A stretch of DNA of 64,000 nt, from positions 38,411,988 to 38,475,987 of the forward strand of contig CM036243.1 in assembly GCA_020698575.1 (NCBI GenBank). The letters run 5' to 3'. Made by a program: the position numbers and the translations under genes. Shown in pieces: positions 32,792 to 43,730 of the stretch (the stretch's first letter is position 1; each line of letters begins with the position of its first letter). The notes beneath the pieces were generated by a model. It searched no databases. It was not told the DNA's origin and was given only the letters and a program-made list of their open reading frames with translations. This stretch comes from Bostrychus sinensis (taxonomy: Eukaryota; Chordata; Actinopteri; Gobiiformes; Eleotridae).

Positions 32792-32895
32792 CTGTCCACC
32801 TGTGACAGCCCCACAGAGGGCGCTGCAGCTGGATGTAGAAGGTGCAGTGTCGGTTGTACTGGTCGTGGTCAGTGATTCGGACTCGGATAGTCTTC
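32792..32895 (-). CDS. slc8a1: NCX1 mutually exclusive exon B (104 nt)
   Basis: Acceptor GTGTTACAG opens the exon. It encodes KTIRVRITDHDQYNRHCTFY, then IQLQRPLWGCHRWT: 34 residues plus split codons, equal to mammalian exon B. The Cys of HCTF aligns with the exon-B-specific Cys, and His replaces the Asp found in exon A, as Arg does in mammals. Only the donor G|GTCTGC at 32791 preserves the frame; a nearer CAG|GTGGAC donor 8 nt upstream would shift it. Exon B forms have weaker Ca2+ binding in the second regulatory domain. Confidence 0.88.
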
Positions 32896-33174
32896 CTGTA
32901 ACACACACGGGACGGGGGTTAGGGTTAGGAGGGTTAGTCTGAGGGAGAAGGAGACGGCGGCCATGTTGGGTCAGTCACTGTTTTTAACCTGTTTTTTTAT
33001 TTAAAACAAACACACACCAGACCAGAACAGTGCAGCACAATGAAGGAGGTCTGAGGCCTCCAGTGACTGTGCAGCACAAATAAAATCAAAAGTATGGAGG
33101 GTTTTGGGAGGGGGGGTCACACTTTGGGGTCAGAGGTGAGTGGGCGGAGTCAGTCTGGGCAGTAGAAGCCACAC

Positions 33175-33281
33175 CTTTCCTCTCACTCATCTCCAGCAGC
33201 CGGGGCTCGCCGATCTCCAGGAAGAAGTTCTTGTTCTTCTCGTACTGGTCGTCGTCCAGGATGTTGATCTGGATGGGTTTA
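33175..33281 (-). CDS. slc8a1: NCX1 mutually exclusive exon A (107 nt)
   Basis: Acceptor CCCCTCAG and donor GTGTGG bound the exon. It encodes KPIQINILDDDQYEKNKNFF, then LEIGEPRLLEMSERK: 35 residues plus split codons, as in mammalian exon A. The DDDQYEKNK segment keeps the acidic residues and Lys that shape the Ca2+ sites of the second Calx-beta domain. In mammals exon A is used in heart and neurons. Exons A and B are separated by only 279 nt. Confidence 0.93.
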
Positions 33282-33771
33282 CTGAGGGGACCGGGACAGG
33301 GTTTGAGAGGGAGGAGATGGAAAATAGAGGGAAATACAGGTTTAACAGAAGACAGAGAGGTAGGAGACAGGGCTATACTCAGGGTTTGGAGAGAATAAGC
33401 AAAAGGTATCATGTTGGAAGTGTTATAGTTCCGGAAAAACCCAAACCACTTCACTGTTTCCCAGTTGTAAGGTTTCTCCTGGGCGTCCTGTTAGCGCTGC
33501 ATGGGAACTCTTAAGGAACATGCTTAGAACCGTGTGTGTTCAGCCGTGTCACGTGATCGAATCAGGCGCGTTAAAAACCTGTGGGTAATTTATAGCGAGA
33601 CCACGAGGGAATGTGCCAAACAGAGGAGATGAGCTCTTCAGAGGAGGTGGGAATTGAACCTTTTGGAGCAGCACGTTGTTGTGGTCCAGCCCTGTACAGA
33701 TACACGGAGCGGAAAATTTGAAAATCCATCTCGTCAGGCTCTCGCTGATTTGTTTGGGCCAATGGCAGTAC

Positions 33772-34144
33772 CAGTGGTGGACAGTAACTAGATACTTTTA
33801 GTACATTTTTTGAAGAAAAAGTACTTTCTGAGTACATTTTGTAGAACATACTTTTACTTTTACTAAATTTTGGACTTTAAATTGTAAGTGAAAGTAGTTT
33901 TTGTCCTCTGTGGTGGAGTGGGCAGCACCTCTGACGTAATCTGAAGGTTCTGGGATCAAAGAAGAAGAAGAATTTGGAAAAACATTCAAATGTACTTTCT
34001 AATCAAGTTACAGTCAATACTTTCTTACTTTTACTGAAGAAAAATTTTGATTAGGCAAGGTAGTTTTACTTCTACTTGAGTTATATTATTTTTGAAGTAA
34101 CAGTACTTTTATGTGAGTACAGATTTTGAGTACGTCCACCGCTG
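33772..34144. mobile_element. hAT-type MITE, AGTAC-rich, perfect target duplication
   Basis: Ends are CAGTGGTGGACAGTAACTAG and, reversed, CAGCGGTGGACGTACTC. Identical flanks GGCAGTAC lie at 33764-33771 and 34145-34152. 373 bp. A partial relative lies at 13680-13800. Confidence 0.9.
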
Positions 34145-34590
34145 GGCAGTACTGCCATGACAGGTTAGGTTTGCTTTTTCAGTGATACTTGTTAAATCAG
34201 AGTGACCTCGTGAGATAAACCCAGATCTTCTCTCTAAGGCCTGAGGACTTGGACCAATGTCTCTGCTCCAGGCGCTCACTGTGATTGGACAGATCCACTT
34301 CCTGTTTGACCCAAATCAACATGGCCTCCTCCAGATGGCTCATCTTTTATTTACAGTCAGGTTTTTCCATCAGTCGTTCTGAAGACTGAGAAACGTCCAG
34401 GAGGCTGCTGGGACGCCAGGTTAGAGAGGACGTCCCTGCCCAAAAGATATAAAGTCTATTATGTTTGAACGGGAGGGGATCAGACCCACTTCAGTAAGAG
34501 AGTGAATGGGTCTGAGTGGACTGGCTCAGGACTTTGAACCTTACCCAGCGCATGCTGTAGGGTTGGACTGAGTGGTGAGGTAGCCCAAAC

Positions 34591-34955
34591 CCAGTGGTTC
34601 TCAAACTGTGGCACGGGTCCCGCTGGTGGTACGCGGGAATCTTTTCAGTTCAAGTCCTGATTTAGTCTGATTCCTGTGTTAGTCCAACTCGGGGCTAGAC
34701 CTGGTTTAGTCCTAGTTTATCCCGTGTTAATTCAGAGTTGGTCCTGGTTTTTATACTGGTTAAGTTCTAGTCTTGGTTTAGTCCTGGTTTAGCCCTGATT
34801 ATTTTGACCAGGTTTAGTGCTAATTCAGTGTTGGCTTAAGTTCCAATTTAGTCCTGGTTAAGTCCAGATTTAGTCCTTATTTATACCAACCTCAGTCCGT
34901 TAAAGATGGTACTTGTGAAGCCAAATACTTTCTGAGGTGGTACTTGGTTACGTAA
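34591..34955 (-). mobile_element. hAT-ended 11-bp-repeat element, inverted copy
   Basis: It begins CAGTGGTTCTCAAACTGTGG, then GTCCCGCTGGTGGTACGCGG, the same end as at 29773 and 53254 but reversed. This is followed by diverged AGTCCTGGTTTAGT units (about 34670-34880) and a GGTGGTACTTGG motif. The far end was not found. Confidence 0.6.
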
Positions 34956-35707
34956 ACAAAAACACAGACAAAACCTGACGCTTAAGTTTTACGCTAATGG
35001 ATGTGTCCCTTTTGATCTCTCTGTGCAGACCCTGGTCTGTGGTTCTGGTTCTCATGTGTGTTATTTTTCAGCAGTAGGGAGTGCTTTACTGTAGCGTTCA
35101 CGGCGGGACAGCCCTGTCTGTTTTGGACGAGGAGCAGAGCAACTCCGAGCGAGGCCTAAAAAGGAAAGAGATGCAGGTTTGTTTATGAGACACTGAGCAG
35201 AACGGGACGCTCCTCAGCGGCAGCACCTTCCTCCTGTAACTCCCCTGTACGACACTCAACCCTCACACAGACGCCGCTGCTGTCGTCAGGACCAGACCAG
35301 GACCTGTCCCACGCCACAGCGAACTGACCCAAGACAAAGGTCAAGACCAGATCCTGTGAACTAACACAAAATAACATAAAAATAAATAAAAATCAGTAGC
35401 ACCGATGCGCTGATGATCATGTTTGGTGATGCCAACAGTGGCAGAGGGGGGACCAAGTCACTAAAGTCTCAAGTCTTTGGCTTCATGTCCCAAGTAGTAA
35501 GTCTGAGTCAAGTCCACAGTATTACACTTTGAGTTTCAAGTCCTTTCAAGTTTTTTCAACAAACAACTAATATTATATATTATAGTTTATAAAATGCAGA
35601 TGTTTTAAGCAATATGTATTTCATTTATTCATCCTCTTGTGCTTATTCCCATTAGAGGTACTGGCACTGGAGCCTATGCCAGTAACTTTGGGCCTTAAGC
35701 GGGGTAC

Positions 35708-36167
35708 ATCATCATCAAACTTTATTAGCAAACTCAAAGTCCAGAGTAAAAAACAAACAACACATAAAAACAGACAAAAACAAACTACACCACAAACTGT
35801 ACCAGTGCCTCCACAGCTCAGACTGGTACCGTGTCGCGCTGAGCCTGATATGAGTCAGGGTCAGAATAATCCAATTACTACATTTGTTAAGCTGACAAAT
35901 AAATGCATACATTAAATGTCTTAGAACAGCTTGAACGGTTTTAATCCCTGCTGACACAAACAATTGACTCGCACTCTCCAATCACCGTTTCAATAAGATT
36001 CTCAGACAGTCATTGTATGCAACATGAAATTTACGTAAGCTAGCTCTTTTATAATTCGACCATAAGTGTGCCGTATATAATGGCGTACAGTAGGCCTTAA
36101 AGAGAGTCCTCTTCACTTCATCCAGCACATTGGCCTGCATATACATCATGCCACACTGGCAGTACAT
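35708..36167 (-). pseudogene. LINE reverse-transcriptase C-terminal fragment
   Basis: Minus-strand translation gives VKRTLFKAYCTPLYTAHLWS, then SLRKFHVAYNDCLRILLKR, an in-frame TGA, then ASQLFVSAGIKTVQAVLRHL and MYAFICQL. The frame is preserved across the single stop. These motifs are typical of the C-terminus of fish non-LTR retrotransposons. The 3' end is a TGATGATG tail next to the fish repeat at 35630-35708. It is 5' truncated and inactive. Confidence 0.7.
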
Positions 36168-36261
36168 GTCCTCATCATATTACAGATCATTAGTGATGAA
36201 ATGTCCAAGGTATTTACATTTATCACATACTGAGAGATTAATCCCACATAATATAAACTTA

Positions 36262-36496
36262 CTTAACACTAAATGGTCACATTTTTACAGCGCATTTCTA
36301 CCTTCATGGGTACTCAAAGCACTTTACATCAAGGAACCATTCACCCTCACATTCATACACCAGTGTGCACAGACACCGGAGGCAAGGTGGGTTAAGTGTC
36401 TTGCCCAAGACACAACGACAGTATGCAACAGTGGGAGTGGGGTTTGAACCGCCAACCTTCTGCTTAGTGGACAAGCAGCTCTACCAACTGAGCCTG
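36262..36496 (-). mobile_element. tRNA-derived SINE
   Basis: Read on the minus strand, it opens with GCTCAGTTGGTAGAGC (A-box-like) and GGCGGTTCAAACCCC (B box). The conserved body GTCTTGGGCAAGACACTTAA follows, and the tail is AAAGTGCTTTGAGTACCC. It is close to full length. Confidence 0.85.
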
Positions 36497-36581
36497 AACG
36501 CTGTTGGTAACAAGGCAATTTAGCTGAGAAGCTATCGTTAGCTAAACATTAGCTCCTAAGTGTCACTTATGTTCTTCAAAT

Positions 36582-36894
36582 CAGGGCCAGATCTAGCTTT
36601 GTGGGGGCCCTGTGCAAGATGCTGTTTGGTGGCCCCTAGCTTGCCAGACTATGATTTATAGAGAGATACCTGATCTCTCAGATGATCCATGTTACACTTC
36701 ATGCGCAAACAGTGATACTAGTTGAGAAAACCTCAGATTATGTTAAGTGGCAAATGTCTGAGTAACAACTTCACTGGACGATGGCATCTGCACAACAGCA
36801 ACAACTGCAATGTACTTACAGCTTGGGGGGCCCCCTAGTGGCTTGCGGGGCCCTGTGCATGTGCATAATCCGCATATAGCTAGAACCAGCCCTG
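36582..36894. mobile_element. hAT-type MITE (CAGGGCCAGATCTAGC ends)
   Basis: The ends CAGGGCCAGATCTAGC and, reversed, CAGGGCTGGTTCTAGC are inverted repeats. Flanks CTTCAAAT (36574-36581) and CTTCAAAC (36895-36902) match at 7 of 8. GGGGCCC motifs lie inside. 313 bp. Confidence 0.85.
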
Positions 36895-37760
36895 CTTCAA
36901 ACGTCTGCTGAAGTGGCATGTTGTTATATCTCCATCAGTCTATAGGTTCTGGATACAGGACTTCTCTTGTGGTCAGTAAGTCATATATTTTGTAAGTGGA
37001 TGCAGTTTACTCTGGGCATCATTTTGAAATATATCACTTCTGATTTTACCGCCACTTTCAAGACCTGACTGAGAGCAGAGGGAAAAAAATGTTATCACGT
37101 CTCAACACTAACAGAAGCTCTCTCCCTCTGAATCACATAAACACAAGGGGCCACACTTCGCACCGGGGTCTAAGTGCCTCGACGGCAACGATCAAACGGC
37201 ACAAAATAGCCCTTTACAAACAAGCCATAAAACTGAATATCAACCTGTCCATCTTAATTCTGTCCATTCCTAATTTTACCTCTGACCTACCTACTGAGCT
37301 AGCACACGTCTACTGTAGAGTCAGGTCCAGAGACAGAGTTAAATCCGTCTAACACCAGATAACACCAGATAATGGACAGTATTTATCACCGACTTCTCCT
37401 TGAGACCAATAAAATATTAAAAGTAACTGTGTGCAGCGTTGGTTCTGCTGTAAGTGCCCCATGAGTGGAGTCTATATAAGGCCCTCAACTCTGTGTGTTT
37501 ACTCCACACTGCTCAAATAAATGCTGCCAACCGTGCTGGGACAGGGCACAGACATGCAATGCAGACTCTGGTCATGTGATCAGCCCCAGGTCACGTGATA
37601 GAGAAGAAGAAAGCCTGGTAGTTATTTTAATTTACTAGACATGGGTAGAGTCTCCAACAAGTGTGAGTTTTTAACCATGTTATAATTGTTAATAGGTGTT
37701 TCCTCCTCAAAAACAGACCTGGAGTAGTATTATGTTTCAGTAATTCTGTATGCTAAGGTG

Positions 37761-37993
37761 CTGTCCTTCTTCAGAGCTGAAGGTCTCACAGCTCTACGTA
37801 GACACATGAAACCAGGAAGTGCTCCTGTGTGTTTCTAAAGCCCATACACCAACACCGAACTCATTCTCATCATTTCAGCCTTAAACCTCATTCACTACAA
37901 AGCACTCATCTCATTTATCTATCTGTTAGCTAAATAGACATTTTATGCTCTGTCTGTTCCCCACTGTTGCCAGCAGGGGGTGACAGACACCTA
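37761..37993 (-). repeat. Dispersed repeat family R1, copy 3 (inverted)
   Basis: Reversed, it reads GTGTCTGTCACCCCCTGCTG, GCAACAGTGGGGAACAGACA, TAGCTAACAGATAGATAAAT and CACTTCCTGGTTTCATGTG. This is the most complete copy, about 230 bp. Confidence 0.75.
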
Positions 37994-39027
37994 ATCCAAG
38001 AGTGGCTTTAAACAAATACAATCTTTAATGGAGTAAACAACGACTAAAACTGGACTAAACTAGATTTGGGCCAGAAGAACTAGACTAAACCTTGACAAAA
38101 CCAGAAATAAACAAAACTGATTTTTATACCTAAAAACTGGAAAACATTTTTTTCACTAATCACGTTACATTTGAACTCAACAGGTGACAAAAAAGCTTCC
38201 AAAATCCATACAATTTTCTGTCATGTAATTAAAATACATTAGCCTGACAAGCCAGCCTCTCCTATTTCCTTTACAAAAGCAGGACAGTCTGGTTCCTCAC
38301 TCGAAGGGAAGCATATTTCTCCAGTCAATTTGGAACTGGCCTATCACAGCCATTCATCTGCAGCATGTCTTATGAATACGGAAGCTAACAAAGTCCAGTT
38401 GATGCTCATAATACATCGTATTATGGTGTTTTATGGAAGAACCGGCAAGAATCAGCTATGTTTGTTTAGGTTTGGTTGGTCCGCCTGTCATTGTTCCGCC
38501 TGCAGAAACAAAACTTATGCGAAGGGATAGTACAGTAAAAGTACATGGCAGTAGGACATTGTTAATAATTTAAGTGACAAACGTCTTTAGACAAATGTGT
38601 TTTATGGTTCCTGTGCTTTTCTATTGGTTAAAATGGTAAAAGAAGTGTTTTTACAGATATGTGTTGGGACATGGAACAAGGAGCCTAAAACTGGGACTGG
38701 GTTAAATAGGGATGTCTGGTCACCGTAAACAAGGTCTAAACCAGAATTAAATTAACATATAACTGGGACCAAAAAAAAAACAGGACCAATGTAGGACCAA
38801 ACCAGAACTAATGCTGGACTAAAACTGTACTAAACAGTGGTCTACACAAATATGATCCAGCGCAGAGCGGGAATAAAACTATCTCTATAAATTACAGCAC
38901 ATCATGCCTGCAAAGGACTCCTGCGTACCACCAGTGATACCTGTAGCACTACTGCTCTAAAACAAAAAATATGGCAGCTCATACTGGTATTGCAACTTTA
39001 TTTGTATTGTTTTTATGTCTTACTCAC

Positions 39028-40754
39028 ACAATCTCATCGTTGTCGAACTCCAGAACTCCGTGCGTGTCCTCGAAGTCCTCTCCCCCTCCTTTGGCCGTCC
39101 CCTCGATAGTTTTATACGGCACTATCACCACGCCCCGGGCTCCCGAGGTCCGCACCACTCGCACCTCCATGACCCCCACGCTCTCGCTGACCGTCACCGT
39201 TGGCTCCTCGAACGTAAAAATCCCCGCGTGGTCGTCGTCAAAGATCGTGACGGTCGCTGTACTCGGCAAACCCAGACCGACCACCGGCATGTCCTCTTTC
39301 GTATCCACACGCGTGTTACTCAGATGAACCAAAAAGTGTTCGTCTTCCTCGAAAATATCATCGTCTATGATCTCAATGCGTATTTCTTTTTCTGTTTCGC
39401 CCGGTTCGAATACGGCGGTCCCTTCTGTGAACGTGTAATCGGATCCGGCGTTCGCAGTGCCATCTTCTGTCCGATAATCTACGTAAACTCTTCGCGTTAA
39501 ATCGCCACCTTGTCGTGCGATATTTAGTGCAACGCTGCCACAGTTTTCCAGACACTGATATGAACCAGGATCGAAATAAACCTTGGTGTAGTTCGCTAGC
39601 GCCTCGGAAGAGATTTCAAACTGGTTCGTAGTGCGTTTAGCCTGATCCGCCGCGCGTTTCTTTAAAATATTTCCCGCTCCGGTGATGATCCTTGTCGCTT
39701 GGCATCGATAAAATGCTCTGCTTTTCTGCTGCTGGTTCAGAACTTGATAGTTAGCGAGCTCCGTTAGCTGCTCCAAGTCCTTCTCCGGATGTTTTTGTTT
39801 GAGCTCTTTCAAAATGGCCGCCACTTCTTTGCGAGATTCCTCCTCATCCCACTCAAAAAACGCATCTAGCTCCTCGCCGTTAGCCTTGAGCATTTCAACG
39901 TCGGATTTTAGCGGGACGTCGGGCTCTCCTTCCGTCTCTATGATCATGCCTTTCTGTTTACCCGCACGATATCGCTTATAGACGTATTTGTAAAACAGTA
40001 AGCGACGGTCGGCAATGTACGCGAGTCCTACGCATATCGGGAAAAAGAATAACGTCAGAAGCCCTTCCCAAATGTCCACAACTCCGGGGCTAAAAACAGC
40101 TAGGATCAGATACAACCAGGTGTACGCAAACACACTCCATGTTGCCGTTACGAAAAACACTCTTAAATGCTTCACTTTTCGCGTCTCTCCGTCAGGAATT
40201 ACCGAAACGCACAGTCCGATAATAACAAACATATTAAATGCGGCGCTTCCCACGATCGTATTTGGACCCAATTCACCAGCGTTAAAGTTATGTCCGCAAA
40301 CTTCTACGACAGATAAAAGTATTTCGGGAGCAGACGAACCTAGCGCCATTAACGTTAAATTCGACACTGTCTCGTTCCAAACGCGAACCGTGGTTGTGAT
40401 TTTCTCCCCGTTCGCTTTTTTGATCGTAATCTGCCGTTCCTGCGACGTTATGACCTCTATCGATGCCATGAAGCGGTCGGCGATGATGGACACGCCGAGG
40501 AACATGTACGCTAAGCCCAGGAAGTAGATGGTAGCTCTGGCGAGGCGTTCGGAGAAAACGGGATTAACCGGTTGCCAAATCGGGAGAATGACGCCCTCAA
40601 TGCAGTCCGTGCCCCCCCCGCATTTGGCCTTAGTGACGTTCGAGGAGCTGTTGGTTACAGGAGCGCCCCCTGCTGCTGAAAACTGGAACAGAGACGAAAT
40701 GAGGAGCAGGAGGCGAAGAGAAAAAGCGGACGCCATCTTGGAGCGACCAGGAAC
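39028..40754 (-). CDS. slc8a1: NCX1 exon 2: signal peptide, helices 1-5, XIP region, CBD1 and most of CBD2
   Basis: The acceptor TGTTGCAG is at 40755. The ATG at 40736-40734, 18 nt into the exon, starts MASAFSLRLLLLISSLFQFS, a signal peptide. The upstream in-frame codons before it are intron-derived. Landmarks are N-glycosylation sequons at about 29-34, alpha-1 motif GSSAPE at 133-138, and XIP segment RRLLFYKYVYKRYRAGKQKG at 244-263. The first Calx-beta domain is at about 386-507 with IIDDDIFEEDEHF and FDDDHAG. The second starts at about 511. The exon ends in codon phase 2 (ATT GT|GTGAGT). The loop before residue 300 is shorter than in mammals. Confidence 0.98.
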
Positions 40755-43061
40755 CTGCAACACAGAGAAAAGTCCTACTTTAAGTTTAAGGTTTTAGGTC
40801 TTGTGTCCTGACCAATATCAACAGAAATCTAACACGTTCTGCTTTTCAGTGGCCATTTTGTTTTAATATGACTATTGGAATTAGAACGCACTGAAAAAGC
40901 TCACCAGAGGTGTACAAGTCGATACGTTAATGCTTTACTAAATGACTGCAGGGTGACCATTGGATTTCTAAAGCCAAAAACAGGAACACAGCATTTGAAC
41001 TCACTAAGTAACCAAAATGCTTCAGAAAACATTGAAATTTTCTTCATGCAATTCTAAGTAAATAAAGCTAGGGCCTAAATTTTAAATATCTATTGGTAAT
41101 AACAATGAAATGGTAAATAAATTTAATGACAAAAGTCTATAGGTAACCTGGATGAGAGGTGAAATATCTTTAGTTTGAAAACCAAGTCCAGATGACTTTT
41201 GGTTTTATTTCACTCAGCTTATGGGCACAGGTTTTTTAAGTATCCTATGGTTTTTGTACAGAACGGAAAAGGGGACAACTAGGACATAGTCTAGGGACTT
41301 AAACTGGGACAGTCCCCACTAAAGTAGTGTTGCTCAGGTGGCTTTTTAGAAGAAGAAAAGTACTAACTAACCATTGCATTTCCCATGTCTTTTTACTATG
41401 ACTGCACAATATGTATCATTACTGCAATATTGTATTTGTATCGCAAGAAAAAAGAAAAGGTATCTCAATAATGTTATGGTCCTCCATCTGACAGAGATTT
41501 ACACTGAAGAATCATTTTCCATTAGAGCCTAAAATGCTTTGTGGCCAGCTAAGAATATGAAAAAAGTCCAGATTTAGTCCTGATTTCCTCAGTTTCCTTC
41601 TGGTGAGTGGGTTGAACACTCTGTAGGCATCTAACTATCTTACATTTCTGAGACAATTGTTGTACAATTGTGAGCTCAGTAGTTTTTGAGAAGGTGCAGT
41701 ATTTGCAGGGGCGTAGCATCAGGTGGCGCAGCCAGGGCAACAGCACTAGGGCCCCAGAGAGTGGCCCTTATCTTTTTTATGGTCATTTTATTTTCATAAC
41801 AAAAAAGAACAGCACCTCATTGCAAAAAAAAAATAAAAAATAAAAATCTCACCAATTACAAAATGTAAAACTTGGACACAGTGCAAAATATTTAATATAC
41901 AATACTGAAAAATTCTACTATTTTTTATTTTAAGACAAAATATATTATTTTAAGATTTTCTTGAACAATTTATTTATTTATTTATTTTTGCTGAATGATT
42001 TTTGCAATTTCTTTAAGCTATTTTGCAGCTTTTTGAATGAACCCACTGAAAGCACCAAATGTGCTTTTGAACTTTGGGGCCCAATGTGAAAACCTGGTCT
42101 GGGGCCCCTCATCACCAAGTTACGCCTCTGAGTATTTGTAATTGAGCTTTAACATGTAAAACTAAATTAACTGTTCAGCTTATTCACTCTGGAGAACACT
42201 TTTGTAAGCTCTTATTATTTTATTATATCCATTATTTAACTCAGACATATCCAAAGGGGGCCCAGGGGCCATTTGTGGCACAGGTCGAGCTCTCATCTGG
42301 ATCTCAGTTTCTTATGTCCCAGCAGTGTCTCCGTACATTTGTGCAGCTCAGCTCCTCTCTGCCTTCTGTCGTCTGATCAGTTGGTCAGAAATTAATTGCA
42401 GTAGTGTTTCTAAATTACACAACAATTTGTATAAAAGTTCAGTGCAAGTTTTGTATGTTTTGGTTGTTTTGTTTTTCAGAGTTAAAAAATACCTAGAGGA
42501 TGTTTTTTACATTCAAAGATGTTGTTTTTTTGGGAGATTATAGATATATGGCTGCGTCTCTTGCACATCTTCAAATCTGGCCCTCTATGGAAACATTTTG
42601 GACACATCCCTGGTTTAATTGGTGACTTTTATCGTAATTTATAATGAGATTAGTGTTTTTAATGTTTTTATTGATTATAATGCGACTCATTCCAGGTTTG
42701 TTCTTACTGTCAGTCTTTAATAAATCTAATCTTAAACGTATTTAATGTAGAATTACAGCACTGACTTTGATTGATTTTGATAAAAACAAGCTGCTGTCCT
42801 GGAATATATTGAACTAAACGGATAATATTGCAATTAGAAAGCTCTAAGTTAGTTTAGATTTGAACAAGGTTTCTCTTTTGGACTTCTGAACTTCACCTTT
42901 TTAGCGACTTGTTAGAGGAAGGAGCGCTCAGTGTCACATAAACAGATTGTAAAGTGTTTAAAGAACAGAGAAGCCTGAGCTCGCTCTCTCAGCATCACAT
43001 CGCCCGTTTATAAAAGCGTACACATTATTAGTGAATATAGAGGAATAAAGTCTGAACTCAC
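40755..43061. other. slc8a1 intron 1
   Basis: The one clear element is the hAT copy at 41706-42130. Elsewhere the sequence is AT-rich and I recognise no exon. Confidence 0.6.
41706..42130. mobile_element. hAT-type MITE (CAGGGGCGTAGC ends), perfect target duplication
   Basis: The ends CAGGGGCGTAGC and, reversed, CAGAGGCGTAAC are inverted repeats. Identical flanks AGTATTTG lie at 41698-41705 and 42131-42138. GGGGCCC motifs near both ends and an A-rich centre. 425 bp, in slc8a1 intron 1. Confidence 0.92.
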
Positions 43062-43166
43062 CGCGTGTTGGCAGCTCTCAGCGTCTCCTCCGACTCTTCA
43101 GAACAGACTGGGACTGTCTCCTCCTCCTCCTCCTCCTCCTCCTCCTGCTCCTGCTCTGTCTCTCTC
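43062..43166 (-). other. slc8a1: slc8a1 5' UTR exon 1 (putative)
   Basis: A strong donor CACGCG|GTGAGT on the minus strand follows a GC-rich segment containing an AGG trinucleotide tract (43109-43146). It lies 2.3 kb upstream of the exon 2 acceptor, where a noncoding first exon is expected. The 5' limit is arbitrary; no TATA box was identified. Confidence 0.5.
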
Positions 43167-43481
43167 TGTCCTTGTTTCTGTCCACTCTCAGGGGGATTCC
43201 AGTCCAAACAGAATAAAAATAATGTCCATCCATAATACTGCTTTTAAATAAGTGACATTATATTCCAGGACACTAACTCACAAAGTCCACAGTATTAAAA
43301 GTTGAATTAAATCAATTTTAAGCCGCTTAAAAAAGTATTAATCGCAATTTTTACAAGATATTACTCTTTGTTGGTATTAAAATTTTGTCCTAAGAGAGTT
43401 TAAAAAGTCTGCATTCATGTATTTGCTTCCTAAACCTCTTTTGTTACTTTGACTTTACAGAGAACATTTGGCTTAGCAGTC

Positions 43482-43730
43482 TGTCTGGCAAAAGTAGGGA
43501 ATGGACAGAGCAGAAAATGGCTAATTAGCACAGTTATTAGCAACATGAGGCTAACAGACAGATAAAAGAGCTGAGTGCTTTGTGGTGACGGAGGTTTAAG
43601 GCTGAAATGATCAGAATGAGTCCGGTGACGGTGTGTGGGCTTTAGAAACGCTCAGGAGCACTTCCTGGTTTCATGTGAGACCGAGCGTTTTCAGCTCTGG
43701 AGAAGGGCAGTGCCTCAGCATACAGGATTA
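43482..43730 (+). repeat. Dispersed repeat family R1, copy 4
   Basis: It contains GGGAATGGACAGAGCAG, ATGGCTAATTAGCACAG, GAGGCTAACAGACAGATAAA, GACGGAGGTTTAAGGCTGAA and CACTTCCTGGTTTCATGTG, collinear with copies 1-3. Confidence 0.75.

Larger units (their letters stand above)
33282..39027. other. slc8a1 intron 2 (5.7 kb), repeat-rich
   Basis: It contains hAT elements at 33772-34144 and 36582-36894, a hAT-like end plus minus-sense 11-bp repeats at 34591-34955, and LINE and SINE copies at 35708-36496. It also has repeat R1 at 37761-37993, a possible LTR-like segment at 37430-37560, and short 11-bp repeat patches at 38040-38110 and 38690-38850. No further exon was seen. Confidence 0.7.
18465..43166 (-). 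other. slc8a1: Sodium/calcium exchanger gene, SLC8A1 (NCX1) type, complete
   Basis: The product is a plasma-membrane antiporter exchanging about three Na+ for one Ca2+, the main Ca2+ extrusion route in heart and other excitable cells. The exons on the minus strand are 1 (UTR), 2, A, B, C, D, E, F, 9, 10, 11 and 12. All splice phases agree. The A-C-D-E-F form sums to 2826 nt (941 codons plus stop), near the human length of about 970. NCX1 is preferred over NCX2/NCX3 because all six alternative exons A-F exist and because the C-terminal half has YH..GEQF and FSSLEAYCH as in NCX1. A fish-specific NCX4 paralogue cannot be excluded by eye; the paralogue letter was not determined. Confidence 0.9.

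Noticed and set aside
32798..32803. The nearer GTGGAC donor as the normal end of exon B
   Set aside because: It leaves two extra codon bases and breaks the frame into all downstream exons; the donor at 32791 gives the expected 34-residue exon.
18465..40754. NCX2 or NCX3 identity for the exchanger
   Set aside because: Mammalian NCX2 lacks B and D-F exons and NCX3 lacks D-F. The C-terminal residues (YH..GEQF, FSSLEAYCH) follow NCX1.
40737..40763. An NCX1 start upstream of the ATG at 40736
   Set aside because: The upstream codons read across the intron 1 acceptor and start with GTG, so they are not in the mature mRNA.
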